Below are positions 45,989 to 57,678 of a stretch of DNA of 64,000 nucleotides, piece after piece (the first letter of the stretch is position 1; each line of letters begins with the position of its first letter). Origin of the DNA: Gonapodya prolifera JEL478 (taxonomy: Eukaryota; Monoblepharomycota; Monoblepharidomycetes; Monoblepharidales; Gonapodyaceae); contig KQ965816.1 in the NCBI GenBank assembly GCA_001574975.1, positions 62,001 through 126,000 of the forward strand, written 5' to 3'. Under the pieces are notes generated by a model. It was not told the DNA's origin, searched no databases, and worked only from the letters and a program-made list of their open reading frames with translations. Both the position numbers and the translations under genes were made by a program.

Positions 45989-48543
45989 ATGGGCGGAATG
46001 ACACGAGACGGCGCAGACAGGAAACGCAAGGCGGACGACGACGTCACAGAGGAGTCGAGCGGCGAAACGTGTCTCCCAAGACGCCGGGGCGACGACGCCC
46101 GTCGGGATGTTAAGAGCGAGCGAGCACCGCGACATTCTGATAGCGCGCGTGGGAGCGGGAGTGGGTGCGGGGACAGTGTTGGCGCGGGAGGTGCAGGGGC
46201 ATCGGAGCAAGACTCGGCGAAATCCCCTCCGCCGACAACTGTGGGTTCTCCTTCCCCTGACAGAATGGACGTTGACACCACTCCATCCATGCCACCATGT
46301 CTCCCCGCGGAGGTCTGGTACGAAATCCTGAACCGCCTGCCCGCGCACCTCATTCTGCGTGCGCGGCTCGTGTCGCGCGTCTTCTGTTCCGCCGGTACTC
46401 AGGCCCTCCTCCGCGCCTTACGAACCTCAACCGTACGGTTCCACGTATCCTTCTCGGACTCGTTCCCGTTCAACCCGGCGATTGAGCCCAGGAGGCAGTA
46501 TATGCTCAAGGAGTGGAACGTCATTGAAACCTCACGCACGAACCCGCAGTTGAGGGACCGGCTCGGGCAGGCCAGAGCGGCGCACGCGACGACTGGTGGG
46601 AGTTTGTTGTCTCAGGGGCAGGCTCAGGTGCACGGACTGGGACTGTCGACGCCTGGTGTGACCCCTGGTGGTGCACAGACTGTGACAGGACCACAGCCCG
46701 TCAATGCACCCCACACGCCTGTCAACTCGACCACTGCACTACCATCGAACCATCAGCACCACCAACACGCACTGCCACTACCTCTCCCACACTCCGTCGC
46801 GCCCCACGCCGCGATCCCACCTCCCTCCTCACAGCTCTCCCCCATGCAGGCGCACTTGCAACACCTCTACCCGCTCTTCACACCGCCCACGCCCCAATGG
46901 CAGAGCCTGGCGCACAATGTCATCTCCATCGGTGGCGCCCCGGTGCAGGGACAGGGACAGGGGCACACCGGGTGGGGCGCCGCCGCTGGGTTCGATTTCA
47001 ACGCCTTCAACAACGTTACGCATACGTATACGACGGCGCAGATGAATACTCCGCAGTGGGGTGCAACGGGATTACTGCAGCAGCAGCAGGGAATGCCGTT
47101 TCCTACTCCTCCTCCAAACACCCTCTCGACACCGCACAACGCCTTGCCCCCAACCGCGAACCCGCCATTTCCTTTCCAAACACCACCCACAAATCCCGCC
47201 ACTGTCACGCCCGCGCCAGCACCACAACCGGGCCCCACGCACGCGCAGCCCCGCCTCCGCCCAATCCACCACATCGGCACTTTCCCCTCGACATACCCGA
47301 TCCCACCCGCGCCCATCCACGCATCCTACTCGTCCATGCTCTTCACCCGCGCGATCACGCTGCGGTGCGTGGCCGTCGACGGGGCGGATGGGCCGGTGAG
47401 GGGGTGGAGAGTGAAGTATGCCGTGGCGGGGGAGGATGGGGAAGTGCAGGGGGGGAGGGGTGAAGGGAAGGAAAGGCAGGAGGGGGAAAGGAAGGAGACG
47501 GAGGAGGAAGAGGAGGAGAGAAGGAAGGCGATGGAGCCCGTGGATGATAATGAACGGTGGATTGCGAGGGGCGGCGTGTTTGATTTCGTGCAAAGGCATA
47601 TGTGAGTATTGTTGGGTGTGGGGGGGGGAAGGGGGCCGGATGACGCATGGGTGACAGCCACCGCAGAGGGGGGAGCGTGTGTTGTGTGGGCGATGGGGAC
47701 ACGAGCGAGGAGTGAAGGTTTGGGATATTGTGGGCGGGCAAGGAGCGGATTGGACTGGGACTCTTATCTGGCGGATCTTGTGGAATGAACGTGCCGCCAG
47801 TCCCGGGATGTTGGGAGACGTTTTGCTGAGGCGCGAGACTCCTCGGGATCCTTGTCATGACCCAGGCGGGGTTTACTTTTCTCCCCTTCTTCTGTTATTC
47901 GTACGGGCGCATACATTAACACCGAAAACCTCCCCTCCTTTTCCTTTTTCCTTCCCCCCACGTCCACCCTACATACAAACCCTTCCTTTCTTGCCCCCAC
48001 AGGTGCGGTTTCGCAAACACCCCGGGCCTCATGCACTCTCCGCGGCCCTGCCTGCGCGCGTCGACCTGGCCCGCGTCCGTCCCGCACCACACCTTTCCGC
48101 GCTTGCTTGACCCGGAAGCGTGTCGAAACGTCCTGGGCGAGGGTGGCGAGGGCGAGGACGCAGGGCAACGGGCGCTGGGCGCCGCGGACCATAACGAACC
48201 GTCCAACCCCACCTCGACACCTCCCCCACGCGTCACGCGCACTCCCGGCGGGTTCCTGGTCCCCTTTGCCGCTGGAGACAGCACGCTCTCGATCCACGTG
48301 TTCGAAACACTCCCGGCGCCCACGCGCATCCCTCCTCTTCCCGAATCCTCGCAACTCCCTCCGGCTCCGGGGCGCCCGCAACTCGACCCTGTCCTGTCGG
48401 CGAGTTTCGTCGATAAGCTGGGATACCACGTCGACCTTTCGTACCTTCAGGCTCAGGACCATGAGTGGTTTGGCGCCGTCGAGGGTTTCGAGTGCGGGGT
48501 TGGATGGGTCCTGCGGGGTAGGCGGCGGGCGGCGCATGGGTGA
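45989..48543 (+). CDS. F-box protein with long low-complexity middle
   Basis: F-box proteins dock substrates on SCF ubiquitin ligases through SKP1. The F-box follows an acidic, Arg/Gly-rich N-terminus and reads MPPCLPAEVWYEILNRLPAH, LILRARLVSRVFCSA and TQALLRALRTSTVRFHV. Next is a long Pro/Gln/His/Thr-rich segment (about residues 170-480), then a structured piece, SSMLFTRAITLRCVAVDG, interrupted by a Glu-rich tract (KETEEEEEERRKAMEP). One intron (about 47603-48001) joins DFVQRHM to CGFANTPGLMHS in frame. The end is ASFVDKLGYHVDLSYLQAQD, EWFGAVEGFECGVGWVLRG and a TGA at 48543. The globular C-terminal half is split by inserts and I cannot name it. Its substrate is unknown. The start at 45989 is chosen; an in-frame ATG at 45869 is possible. 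Confidence 0.75.
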
Positions 48544-48811
48544 GGAGGGATTGATGGGGGACAGTGGAGAAAAAGCGGCGAAGGGAAACAAAGGCAGACC
48601 CGGGCGGGGCGTGAGTGCGAAGTTTCTGTGCAGGGTGCGTGCACAATATGAAGGGACGTGTCAGGGCCGGGACCCAGCACAGCGTGTGACTCATCGCCAT
48701 TCTATAAACGCCGTTTTATAAGTCTAGTTGTCTCGTTGTCGTGCGCGCTCGCATTGTACGGACGCATTTCGGGTGGATGTTTGATACGATGATATTCCAA
48801 CTACCGAGACT

Positions 48812-50905
48812 TCATTCCGCCATAATCTCCCTCAAAAACGCCTCTTCGTTCGGCTCCCTTCCTAAAAACTCTCTCGACATGTCCTCCGCATCACGCGTCA
48901 CGCCTGGTTGGAGCAGGGCAGTGCGGTACCGCGCACCAGTGTCGGCGACTAAGCACGACGGGGGAGAAGAGGAGAATATGGGGAGAATACATCATTGGCG
49001 TAGACCTTCCATGGGGAGAAGACGTTGTTTGAACGAGGGGGTTGTTAATAGGAGGTGGCCGAAGAGCATGCGAGTACAACCCAATGATAACCCACCTCTG
49101 CCCATAAGTAAGAATAATATCCCGGGTCGTATCCCATTGCCGGAAGGTACCTCCCACCCAAACCGTCATTTCATAAAACGTCACCATTACCAACGGCGCC
49201 GCCACCACCACTCACCAGCTCGCGGCCATCATGGTCCCCTCGACCACATCCAGGCCAGTGCTCTCCCTCCAACCATTCTCAAAACTCTCCTTCAACTCGT
49301 CCACATCGCTCTTTACATCCTCTTCAGTCTCTTCCACGCTCGCGAATGTACTTCCATGTCCCACAGCGATAAAAAGATCTGGCGGGAATAGTGGTACCCT
49401 GACATGATATTTCGCGACCGCGACAAGCCGGTGATGAGGGACTCGGGGAGAGGAGCGGAGGTGGTGTGGTGCGAGGAGAGAAGACGCAGGATGGATGGTT
49501 GCCAAAGGAAGTTTTTGAGGGTTTGGGAAGGGATCTCGAGGTAGTCGAGTTCCACTCCACCGGGATAGCTGTAAGGCGTTTCGCGTGCGGTATCAAGAAC
49601 GTGGTAGCGTGATTGGTAAGGGGCCGGAGCGGGGGAAATTGGTCCGACAGTGGAGAGAGGATTGATTGGGAAGATTACTCACGGATTAACACTCCATGTC
49701 CAACTCCCCAAGTAGTGTTCCGACCGAGTGCACATGTGGTGCAGGATGTGGCCGAACCTGTTGTAGTGTTTTGTAAGTGCACTTCCCTCCTGCCCTCCCC
49801 TTTGCCCCCATCCCAAACTCACTCATGGAAAAACGTCCGCACCTAGGCGTCTCGCATCACGCCTTCACCATCCTTCCCAAGCCGCGCCAAGTTTTCGACA
49901 TTGCACGCAACCGGAAGAAGAGGTACGACGCATCGGTGAGGATATTTGCCAGGACGAGGGTGCATGTCCAGGGCGAAGCTTTGAGGCATTGGGAAGTCAT
50001 GTATTGGTTTATCGGGAGAGGAAGCAACGAAGAGACTCACTACCCAACCAGTTCCCCCTCTACGTCTGACTCGGATCGCTCATTGACACGATAGTACTGT
50101 ACTTCGTCGTTCCAGACCAGCGAGCGGTCATTGACGGGTGTGAATTTGAGGCGAAAGACGTCTTCGTAGCTACGTCAAGTGCATGTTTGTATCAGCATCG
50201 GTGAAACTCCACCAAGCAGTGTACGCGAACAGCATCGTCATCCACACCTTACAAAGATCGGTGGAGCTTGCTCTCGTAGTACGGAACGTCGTACACCTCC
50301 ACCTTCGTCTCCTCAAAGCAGTTCCCTCTGTCTTGGCCTTCAGCTCCATCACCCCTTCCATATCACTCTCAAGCCTCTTCTTGACTCCATCAAGCACACG
50401 CATGAGAAAGAAAATGACCGCCGGACTCGTACGTGCCATGCATGCCGACAGACGGTAGTCCGCCCAACAATACCCCAGGATCCTGGCCGCGTCGTGGCGT
50501 GCCCCAAGGAGACGCACGAGAACAGGCAGGCTTGAGGAGACACAGCGGGAGTTGTAAGCAGCCGAGACGACGCCACGTGTAGAGGGGGAGTTCGCAAACT
50601 AGAGCACCGACGTCACATCGGGGGCTTTCATTGAAACTTTGCGGAGTCCGGGTAGGGAGGTGTCGGTGGGAAGACCTGCGATCCAGTCCGTAGGGGCGCC
50701 AGCGAGCTCAGCTTCAGAAAACCATAGTTCCGTGGAGTCTTCGTTTGATGTTTGTCTGGAATTCGAGTTCAAGGGCCGAGATTTTGGCTTTGAGGTCCAG
50801 GAACTTTGCACGATCCGCGTCAGACAGGGCCGATCCCGTCCGCTCGAACAGCGCCAGGGTGCGTTTGTACAGCGTGGCGTCCGTGGTGAGAGGGATGAGG
50901 CGTCT
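48812..50905 (-). pseudogene. Decayed M3 oligopeptidase (thimet oligopeptidase / saccharolysin type)
   Basis: M3 zinc peptidases such as saccharolysin (PRD1) trim cytosolic peptides. Pieces in the right order run from DADRAKFLDLKAKISALELE and NEDSTELWFSEAELAGAPTD through FANSPSTRGVVSAAYNSRC, DVFRLKFTPVNDRSLVWNDE and PRPGKYPHRCVVPLLPVACN. The zinc motif follows, restored by splicing as FFHEFGHILHHMC, then DYLEIPSQTLKNFLWQPSIL and YDPGYYSYLWAE. The family C-terminus is DAEDMSREFLGREPNEEAFL, with a stop at 48812. The frame is broken by TAG codons inside conserved sequence (after DVTSVL, about 50600, and before VRTFFHE, about 49847). There are also one-base shifts near 50750, 50320 and 49300. The first 200 or so residues of the family are absent upstream of 50905. 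I infer a pseudogene; TAG is an ordinary stop in neighbouring genes. Confidence 0.75.
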
Positions 50906-50943
50906 GCAGATTTAAGCGCGCGGGTACACGTCCGGGCGAGCGA

Positions 50944-51870
50944 ATGGTTCGGCCCAAGCGTCCGCGAATGTTGGGTGCTGGATCCGAGACCACAGCCAAG
51001 ACCATGTCCTGGACCATGGCCTACCTCGCAAGAAACCCCGCTGTATTACAAAACTTGAGGAAGGAGCTGGACGAGGCGTTCCCTGGTTCAGCAAGGCAAC
51101 TACTGTCCCTCGAAACAATCAAGCATCTTCCGTACCTCAATGCTGTCCTTCACGAAACGCTCAGACTCAGGCCAATCATCTCTCAGGTTTGGAGGGAGCT
51201 CGACAAGGACACGGAACTGAGCGTGAGGGATGACAATGGGAACCCCAAGACATACATCATTCCTGCGGGCACAATGACGCACATCCCGATCGCCGCCGTG
51301 CAAACTAGTCCCAAAGGTGAGCAAAGCATGTCACTTCATCCAGCACAGAACGTGGCATTTTTTTGATATCGTGCGATTTTTTGCAGTCTGGCTCTGCGCG
51401 AATGAGTTTCATCCTGACCGATGGCTCGACGATACCAATAATATCGCCGAGGAAGAGGTATCCCATCTCGGAGACAATAGCAACGTCATCTCAAAATCTT
51501 TGGATGGATTTCAGGGATCCAAGGGAAGAAACTGGGGAAAACCGGTACTTTGCAACAAGCAAGCATTCATGCCTTTCTCGCTCGGCTCCAAGGCGAGTTC
51601 AAGTCACACAGAACGTCCAGCATCACCCATTCGGCAACCGTATGAAGTTTTAGGGACTGTGTGGGTCGCAACTTTGCATGGAATGGTTTAGCACATTCTT
51701 TGTTTTTTGGTACTCCATATATTCTGACTTTCAAGTGCATTCCTCCAAACGCACAATCACAAATGCGTATTATCATTGGCTACATCATTCGCCGTTTTGA
51801 CATACTCCCAGCCTTTTCAGAAATTTCGAGACGAGGCGGGTTACCGATCAAGATTAGACAGAGAGTTTAG
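50944..51870 (+). pseudogene. 5'-truncated cytochrome P450
   Basis: P450s are heme monooxygenases. The I-helix oxygen-binding motif LGAGSETTA opens this piece. The K-helix follows with its ExxR (VLHETLRLRP), then PKTYIIPAGTMTHIP, the PERF-region FHPDRWL and the heme approach FMPFSLGSK. CVGRNFAWN, with the heme cysteine, then lies in a different frame, and the final EMRIIIGYIIRRFDI lies beyond an apparent intron. The first roughly 300 residues of a P450 (membrane anchor through H-helix) are missing; upstream sequence belongs to the oligopeptidase remnant on the other strand. The join from SLGSK to CVGRN needs a GC-AG intron with the wrong phase or a one-base shift. It is probably a dead fragment. 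Confidence 0.72.
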
Positions 51871-52976
51871 ATTCTGTATCTTTGATGAGAAAGAAAGATC
51901 AATTTTGTATCTTTGCGTGTGAAGGTTGTTCATTGTAAAGGCATGCCGGGGCGCGGTGCAATAGACTTGCAAAAGAAATAATTTTTTGAAGGAAAGAAGA
52001 GTTCCATGAACGTGTCTCTGGACGCATCGCTTGTGTGAAAGGAAGTGCCTAGCCCTGGTCGCAACGAAGACCATGACGCCCAAAATATGTGTGCGAATAA
52101 ATGGGTGCAGAGAGCAGTGCCCTGCACTACACGCGAGAGATGGAGAGCACGACGTTGCGTCTTTGCAGCTGCGTCGAGGGTTGCCCTTCGTACAGTAATG
52201 AGACGTGGTGCGGGAGACCAAGCCCACCGTCATCGAAAATACCCCAGACATATGTTTTTTTGCGGCGCTTTTGTGGTTGCGGGGTACTATCCGAAAATTG
52301 GGGACCATTTGCTGCGAGGCCCTCGCACGCGGACAGAGAGTGTTTGTTGTTGGACCACGTCCCGCGCTATCAACAGTCAAGGAGGCGATAAGTAGGTCCT
52401 CTACTCGATCTCGACCTCGACATGAGTCCATTGCGGTGCTTCATCCTTGAAGGCTTGTTTGACGCGTTTGGGTAAGTGCTCCATTCAAATTCTCGTACGT
52501 CCCATCTACCGTCATTCCCACCAAGAGTTGACCTGTGTTCGCGGTCGGCAGTGCATTTCGATCGCGATTTCCGGCACGTTCCGTTCCATCCACCCGTCAA
52601 TGCTTGCCAACGTTCGCGACCAGTGATCCAGAGTACTGGGGCAACGGAGAATTGGAGATAGTCGTCGCCTTTCTTTTCCCCGACCTGGACTGCAGGAACA
52701 ACACGAGGAGCAACCGATGTTGCGGGACATTGCAAGGGGACCAGAGAGGAAACCTCTATCACCAGTCCTCGGCTGCCACTACCGCTGTCGGAAAGATCAT
52801 GCAGTTTCTTTCGGCGTCGGCGTGTTTTTCGTTGAAGCGGGATACCACAAACACGGCACCCCACATGCCACGCACGGACCACCACACTCCCCCCAGTTGC
52901 CACGCCATTCAGCCGTCTGCACGCGCATCGCTCCTCCTCCCTCCGCTGCACGTCCGCCCACTCGCTCTCTCCTGCG
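51871..52976. other. Region upstream of SEC24
   Basis: About 1.1 kb without a secure gene. A minus-strand frame (52370-52951) and a neighbouring frame with VPEIAIEMHCRPRT, plus KRVKQAFKDEAPQWTHVEVE ending at about 52392, look protein-like. They may be exons of a small unrecognised minus-strand gene. The 3' end holds the SEC24 promoter. Confidence 0.3.
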
Positions 52977-55900
52977 ATGTCCGCCCCTCTGCCCCCCTAC
53001 GGCGCACCGCAGCACCCCACCCAGCCATTCTCCCCCAGCAGCCCAATGCGCCCTCCCGCCCAACCCCCGCTCCACCCGCAACTCCAATTCGCAAACGCCA
53101 ACGCCAACCCCGCACTGGGCCGGCCCGGAATGCCCCCACCGGGCGCGCCAATGGCGTTTCCTCGCCCTCCCATCCCCGGCCAACCAGCTCCGGCAATCAA
53201 TCAGCCTCCGCCCGGCTTCCCTACCCAACCGGGCCAGCCTCTCGCGCGCCCGCCAATGGCGCCCTCGCCCGTAGGAATCCAACCCCCGCGCCCGCCTCTC
53301 CCCGGTCCCGGTCCCGCCGCGGGAGCTGGAACCCAACCGCCAATGTCACCCGTCAGCCCCGTGTCACCTGTTAGCACGCAACCGCCAGCCCAGTTCCAGC
53401 AACCTCCGCAACCGCAGCAGCAGCAGCACCAGCCGAAGCGAAGAATGTACCCGGGCGAGGCCGCAACCGCGTACGCCCAGTCTGCTTCTGGCCCTCTCCC
53501 ACCCCCGCCTGGGCAAGAAGCATTCAACCCCCAACAACCCGGAATGGCCCCCGTCATGCAAGCACCTCCCGCATATCAACAATTCTCCAACGGTCCTCTC
53601 CCTCCCTCCTTCCACCAACAACCCGGGCCTGCTCCCGGAGGTGCTCCCCCATCCTACCAGAACCCCTTGCCCCACCAACAACAAGCGCAGGGCCAAGGCC
53701 TCCCCCCCCAAGACGCCAAATACCCCAACGTCCCCTCCGCCTACGCCTCGCAGACGAGTCTGGCCAGCGTCAACGACGTCGCGGGTCAAGTGGCTAATTT
53801 GAGTCTCGGTGGTGTCGCGGCGCAGGTGCCCACCGTGTCCGTGTTTGGCGCGTCGCCGTATGTGCAGGAATTGGAGGGGGCGGCGGGGTTGCCCTGGATT
53901 GCGGCGGGGGTGGGTTGATGGGGGAAGGGTGGGGGTGGTGAGCGACGGAGGCCACGAGCGCAGCGAGTGTTTCCGCCGGACGCGAGTGACCCGCGGAGCG
54001 AACCCGAGGCCTAAGCGTTGCTAGGCGAGACCGAGGAGTACGCCAGAGGCGAATGATCTTGCCGCAGTATTTGCCTCGAGGCCTAAACGCTGACCGCCAT
54101 CCCCCCCGCCCCCCAGTCCTCGGCCTCAACAACGCCCACATCCCACCCACACCCATCCTACAAGACATGCACGCTCGAAGCCGCACCGGCCTCCCAGGCG
54201 ATCTTGAACAAGTCCAAGCTGCCGTTTGCGTTGGTGGTCACGCCGTATAGAGTGCCGGCCGAGGGGGAGGTGCGTTTGGTGGGGAGGGGGGGTGGGTTGG
54301 GTTGGGTTGGATTGGGGAGTGGGTGGGGCGTGGATGGGATGCGTGGAGGGAGACGTGACGCGATCGAGTCGGTTGCAGTCGCGGTGTACCAGAGCTGACT
54401 TTCCCACCGGCTCCAACCCCGAAACCCCCCACTCGCCACGTGCCACTCGCAGCCCCCCGTCCCGATCATCAACCCCGAACAAATCGTGCGGTGCCGCCGC
54501 TGCCGCACCTACATCAACCCCTGGGTCCAGTTCGTCGAGCAGGGAACGCGGTGGCGGTGTAATTTGTGTTATTTGACGAATGAGGGTGAGCTGCGGTTTT
54601 GCTTGTGGGCGTGGCGTAGGCGCTCTGAGTTTCACCTGCTCTGACCAAAATCTTGCCCACACTTGCACGACAATATTCTACCCACCCTTCCCCCCTTAAC
54701 ACGCGCCCCACCGAGCACAGTCCCCTCCTTCTTCGACTGGGACTCGGAAACGCGGACGTCCCGAAACCGGCTGGACCGCCCCGAACTGACGCACTCGTGC
54801 GTCGAGTTTGTGGCCCCGCAGGAGTACATGGTCCGTCCGCCGCAGCCGTGCGTGTTCGTGTTTGTGATTGACGTGTCGTTTGCGGCGGTTGCGAGTGGTG
54901 CGTTTGGGTTCGTGGGGGGTGGGGGCGGTGGGGGGGGTGGGGGGAGGTTTGGAGGTAGATGAGAAGTGGGAACAAGTGCTGACGGTGTGTTTTGTGCGTC
55001 CAAAGGAATGGTCGCGACCGCTGCACGCACGATCCTGGACTCGCTTGACGGGATGCCCAACGAAGATAACAGGACAAAGGTCGCCATCGTGACCGTGGAC
55101 TCGGCGCTGCATTTCTACAACCTCAACGTGAGTCTGGCGACCGTATTCCTTTCCCTTTCACTCACCGCTGAACCCCCACCACGCCGCTCACCCGTGCTAA
55201 CCACTTACAGTCCGCCCTCTCTGACCCTCAAATGCTCGTTGTGGGCGACCTCGACGACCCCTTCATTCCCCAGCCTGAGGACCTCCTCGTCAACCTGTCC
55301 GAGAGCCGCACCCAGATCGAGGCCCTGCTGAGTAGGATGGGCGATATGTTCAGGAACACGCAGCAGAGCCAGAGTGCACTGGGTGGCGCCGTGCAGGTCG
55401 TGTTTAAGATGTTGGTGAGTGCTCGGTGGTGTGGGGAAGAGATGAAGTGTGAAGGCGCGACGTCGCTCGCACGATTTGTCCCGACGCAGCAACCCATCGG
55501 TGGCAAGATCGTCGTCCTGCAATCGTCGCTCCCCAGCGTTGGCCCTGGCGCGCTCAAGGCCCGCGAGGACCCAAAACTCCTGGGCACCCCCAAGGAGGTG
55601 ACGCTCCTGAACCCGGCCAGCATGTTCTACAAGCAAATCGCGGTGGACTGCTCCCGGGCCCAGGTCAGCGTGGACGTGTGGTTGTTTGGGTCGGGATATA
55701 ATGATGTCGCGACGTTGAGTGAGTTGGCGGGGTCCGGGGTTGATTGCCTGCGGTGTTTAATGATGTGACGTCGACCGAATGACTTGAACCTCGCCAGGTG
55801 GTCTGGCGAAACATACTGGTGGCTCCACATACTACTACCCTGGCTTCTCCGCGACTCGTCCCGACGACGCAATCAAATTCGCCACCGAGTTCTCGCACTT

Positions 55901-57321
55901 CCTGACGAAACCACTCGGCCTCGAAGCCGTACTCCGTGTGCGAGCGTCACGGGGAATCAAAATGACGTCGTTCCACGGCAACTTCTTCCTGCGCTCGACG
56001 GACCTCCTCGCCCTGCCTAACGTCAACCCGGACGCGTGCTATGTCATCGAGATGGAAATCGAGGAGACGTTGCAGAGTGGCGTCGCGTGCTTCCAGACCG
56101 CCGTGCTGCATACGAGCAGTAACGGAGAGCGCAGGATCAGAGTCGTCACGTTGGCGCTCCCTGTGACGAACCAGTTGGGAGACTTGTTTGCGGCTGCCGA
56201 TGTCAAGGCAGTGACCACGGTGTTGGCGAAGAAGGGTATGTTGTGCACAGTTCCGATTTTTGTAGACTGGACGCGGTTCTCATTACATTCCCCCTGTACC
56301 TACCGCACTCGACCCACGTCCCAGCCGTGGAACGCAGTCTGGACTACAAGCTCGAGGACGCGCGGGACGCGCTGGTGAACAAGTGCGCGGACATCTTTTC
56401 GGCGTTCAAGGCGCAATCCGGGGGCGGGGGCGCGTCGGCGGGACAGTTGCTCATTCCGAGCAATTTAAAATTGTTGCCGTTGTTGACCTTGGCGACGCTC
56501 AAGAACGTGAGTTTACTTCCTGCGGTCGATTGAACGTGGAATTGACCATCGAGAGCTGGCGTCTACCCTCCTGCACCCGTTTCATCAGATCGCCTTCCGA
56601 CCCGGCCCGCAAATACCCAGCGACTTGCGATCTTCCGCGCTTGCGCTCATGTACCACTACCCCCTCGAAATGGTCATCGCCACCCTCCACCCGCGCCTTT
56701 ACGCGCTGCACGTTTTACCTCCGCAGGCCGGACTTCCCGGCTCGGACGGATTGCTGGTGCTTCCGCCCATGATGAACCTGGGCAGCGACCGGCTGGAACG
56801 GCACGGCGTCTATTTACTGGATAATGGACGCGAGATTTTCCTGTACGTTTCAAAGCTGGCGGACCCACAGCTCATCCAGGCCCTATTTGGCGTTCAAGGA
56901 TATGATGCTGTGGCTACTGGGAAGGTGAGCTGTCGTGTTAAATGTGGCCCGTGATCACATGTTGACCGAGTGGTACAATTTTCGACAACCTCGTGTTGGC
57001 TCTACCAGTCGGCCCTCCCTGCCCTGCAAAACGACTACAGCATCCGCGTACAGGCCATCATCGGCAAGATCCGGCAAACGCGCCTGACCATGTTCACAAC
57101 GTACCCGCACTTTTACGTTGTGAAGGAGGACGCGGACCCTGCTTTGCGGATGCTGTTCATGTCCCATTTGATAGAGGATAGAATCGATTCAGTGTGGTCG
57201 TATTCGCAGGTGCGTGCATATCGGGGGTGGTTGCTTTACCTGTCCAAAATGTAGATAGCTGACTCGTAACCATATTGCCTTGCAGTTCTTGGGGCACTTG
57301 CGAGAGATTGTGGCCAAGTGA
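52977..57321 (+). CDS. SEC24: SEC24, COPII cargo-binding coat subunit
   Basis: SEC24 pairs with SEC23 and selects cargo into COPII vesicles leaving the ER. The first exon encodes a disordered Pro/Gln-rich N-terminus (about 280 residues). After an intron of about 290 bases, [20 protein letters not shown] begins the folded part. The zinc-finger domain has [17 protein letters not shown] and WRCNLC (C-x2-C-x18-C-x2-C). The trunk follows: [20 protein letters not shown] and [38 protein letters not shown] and [16 protein letters not shown]. Beta-sandwich and helical regions include [36 protein letters not shown] and [17 protein letters not shown]. The gelsolin-like domain has [52 protein letters not shown] and [11 protein letters not shown] before the TGA at 57321. 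At least ten introns are needed. The fold is complete. Confidence 0.94.
53940..54085 (+). repeat. GC-rich dispersed element in a SEC24 intron
   Basis: This GC-rich block in the first SEC24 intron contains GAGGCCTAAGCG near 54008 and GAGGCCTAAACGCTGACC near 54078, plus several AGCGAG/GCGAGT words. A related block, reverse-complemented, lies at about 1800-1860 in the monooxygenase remnant (CGCTTAGGCCTCGG with nearby TCGCTCGC). The shared word and flanking similarity suggest a short dispersed repeat. Its boundaries are uncertain and no coding capacity is seen. Confidence 0.45.
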
Positions 57322-57678
57322 AACTATAGAGTCAACGACTGAATGTAATTTGGACAAAATGCATGCATTACATGAAACACAAAGTGGGATGCTTCTAGGG
57401 ATTCTCTAAGGTAGTCGGCTTCCATAGCATGCGCACTCCAAGTACTGTTGGACTCTACAGGATCTACAATCGCTCGAATTCATCATGTCCATCACAAAGA
57501 TTCTCGTTACCCAATTTCATCACACTCGCGGCGCGATCTACGGGGAAGCCTACTATTGATGACCTCCCAGGCCCCACTACTTCCGGGCAAATCGTGAGCT
57601 CCTCCGCATGAAGCCCTTGTCTTGAAGTACTGCAATCATTGCCTCGCGATCAATGCCATGTAGATCCTTTAAATAACT
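57322..57678. other. Intergenic stretch between convergent SEC24 and the ankyrin gene
   Basis: These 357 bases lie between two stop codons of convergent genes. No gene or repeat is recognised. Confidence 0.35.

Noticed and set aside
46800-47860. Pro- and Ser-rich minus-strand frames opposite the F-box gene
   Set aside because: They are antisense to the low-complexity middle of the F-box gene; the composition alone keeps the frames open.
48812-50905. TAG recoded as an amino acid, because two TAG codons fall inside conserved M3 peptidase sequence
   Set aside because: TAG ends the Zn2Cys6 gene at 10735, the seven-helix gene at 14444 and the sulfhydrylase fusion at 59988, each right after the family's natural C-terminus. 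The same M3 gene also has one-base frame shifts, so decay explains it better.
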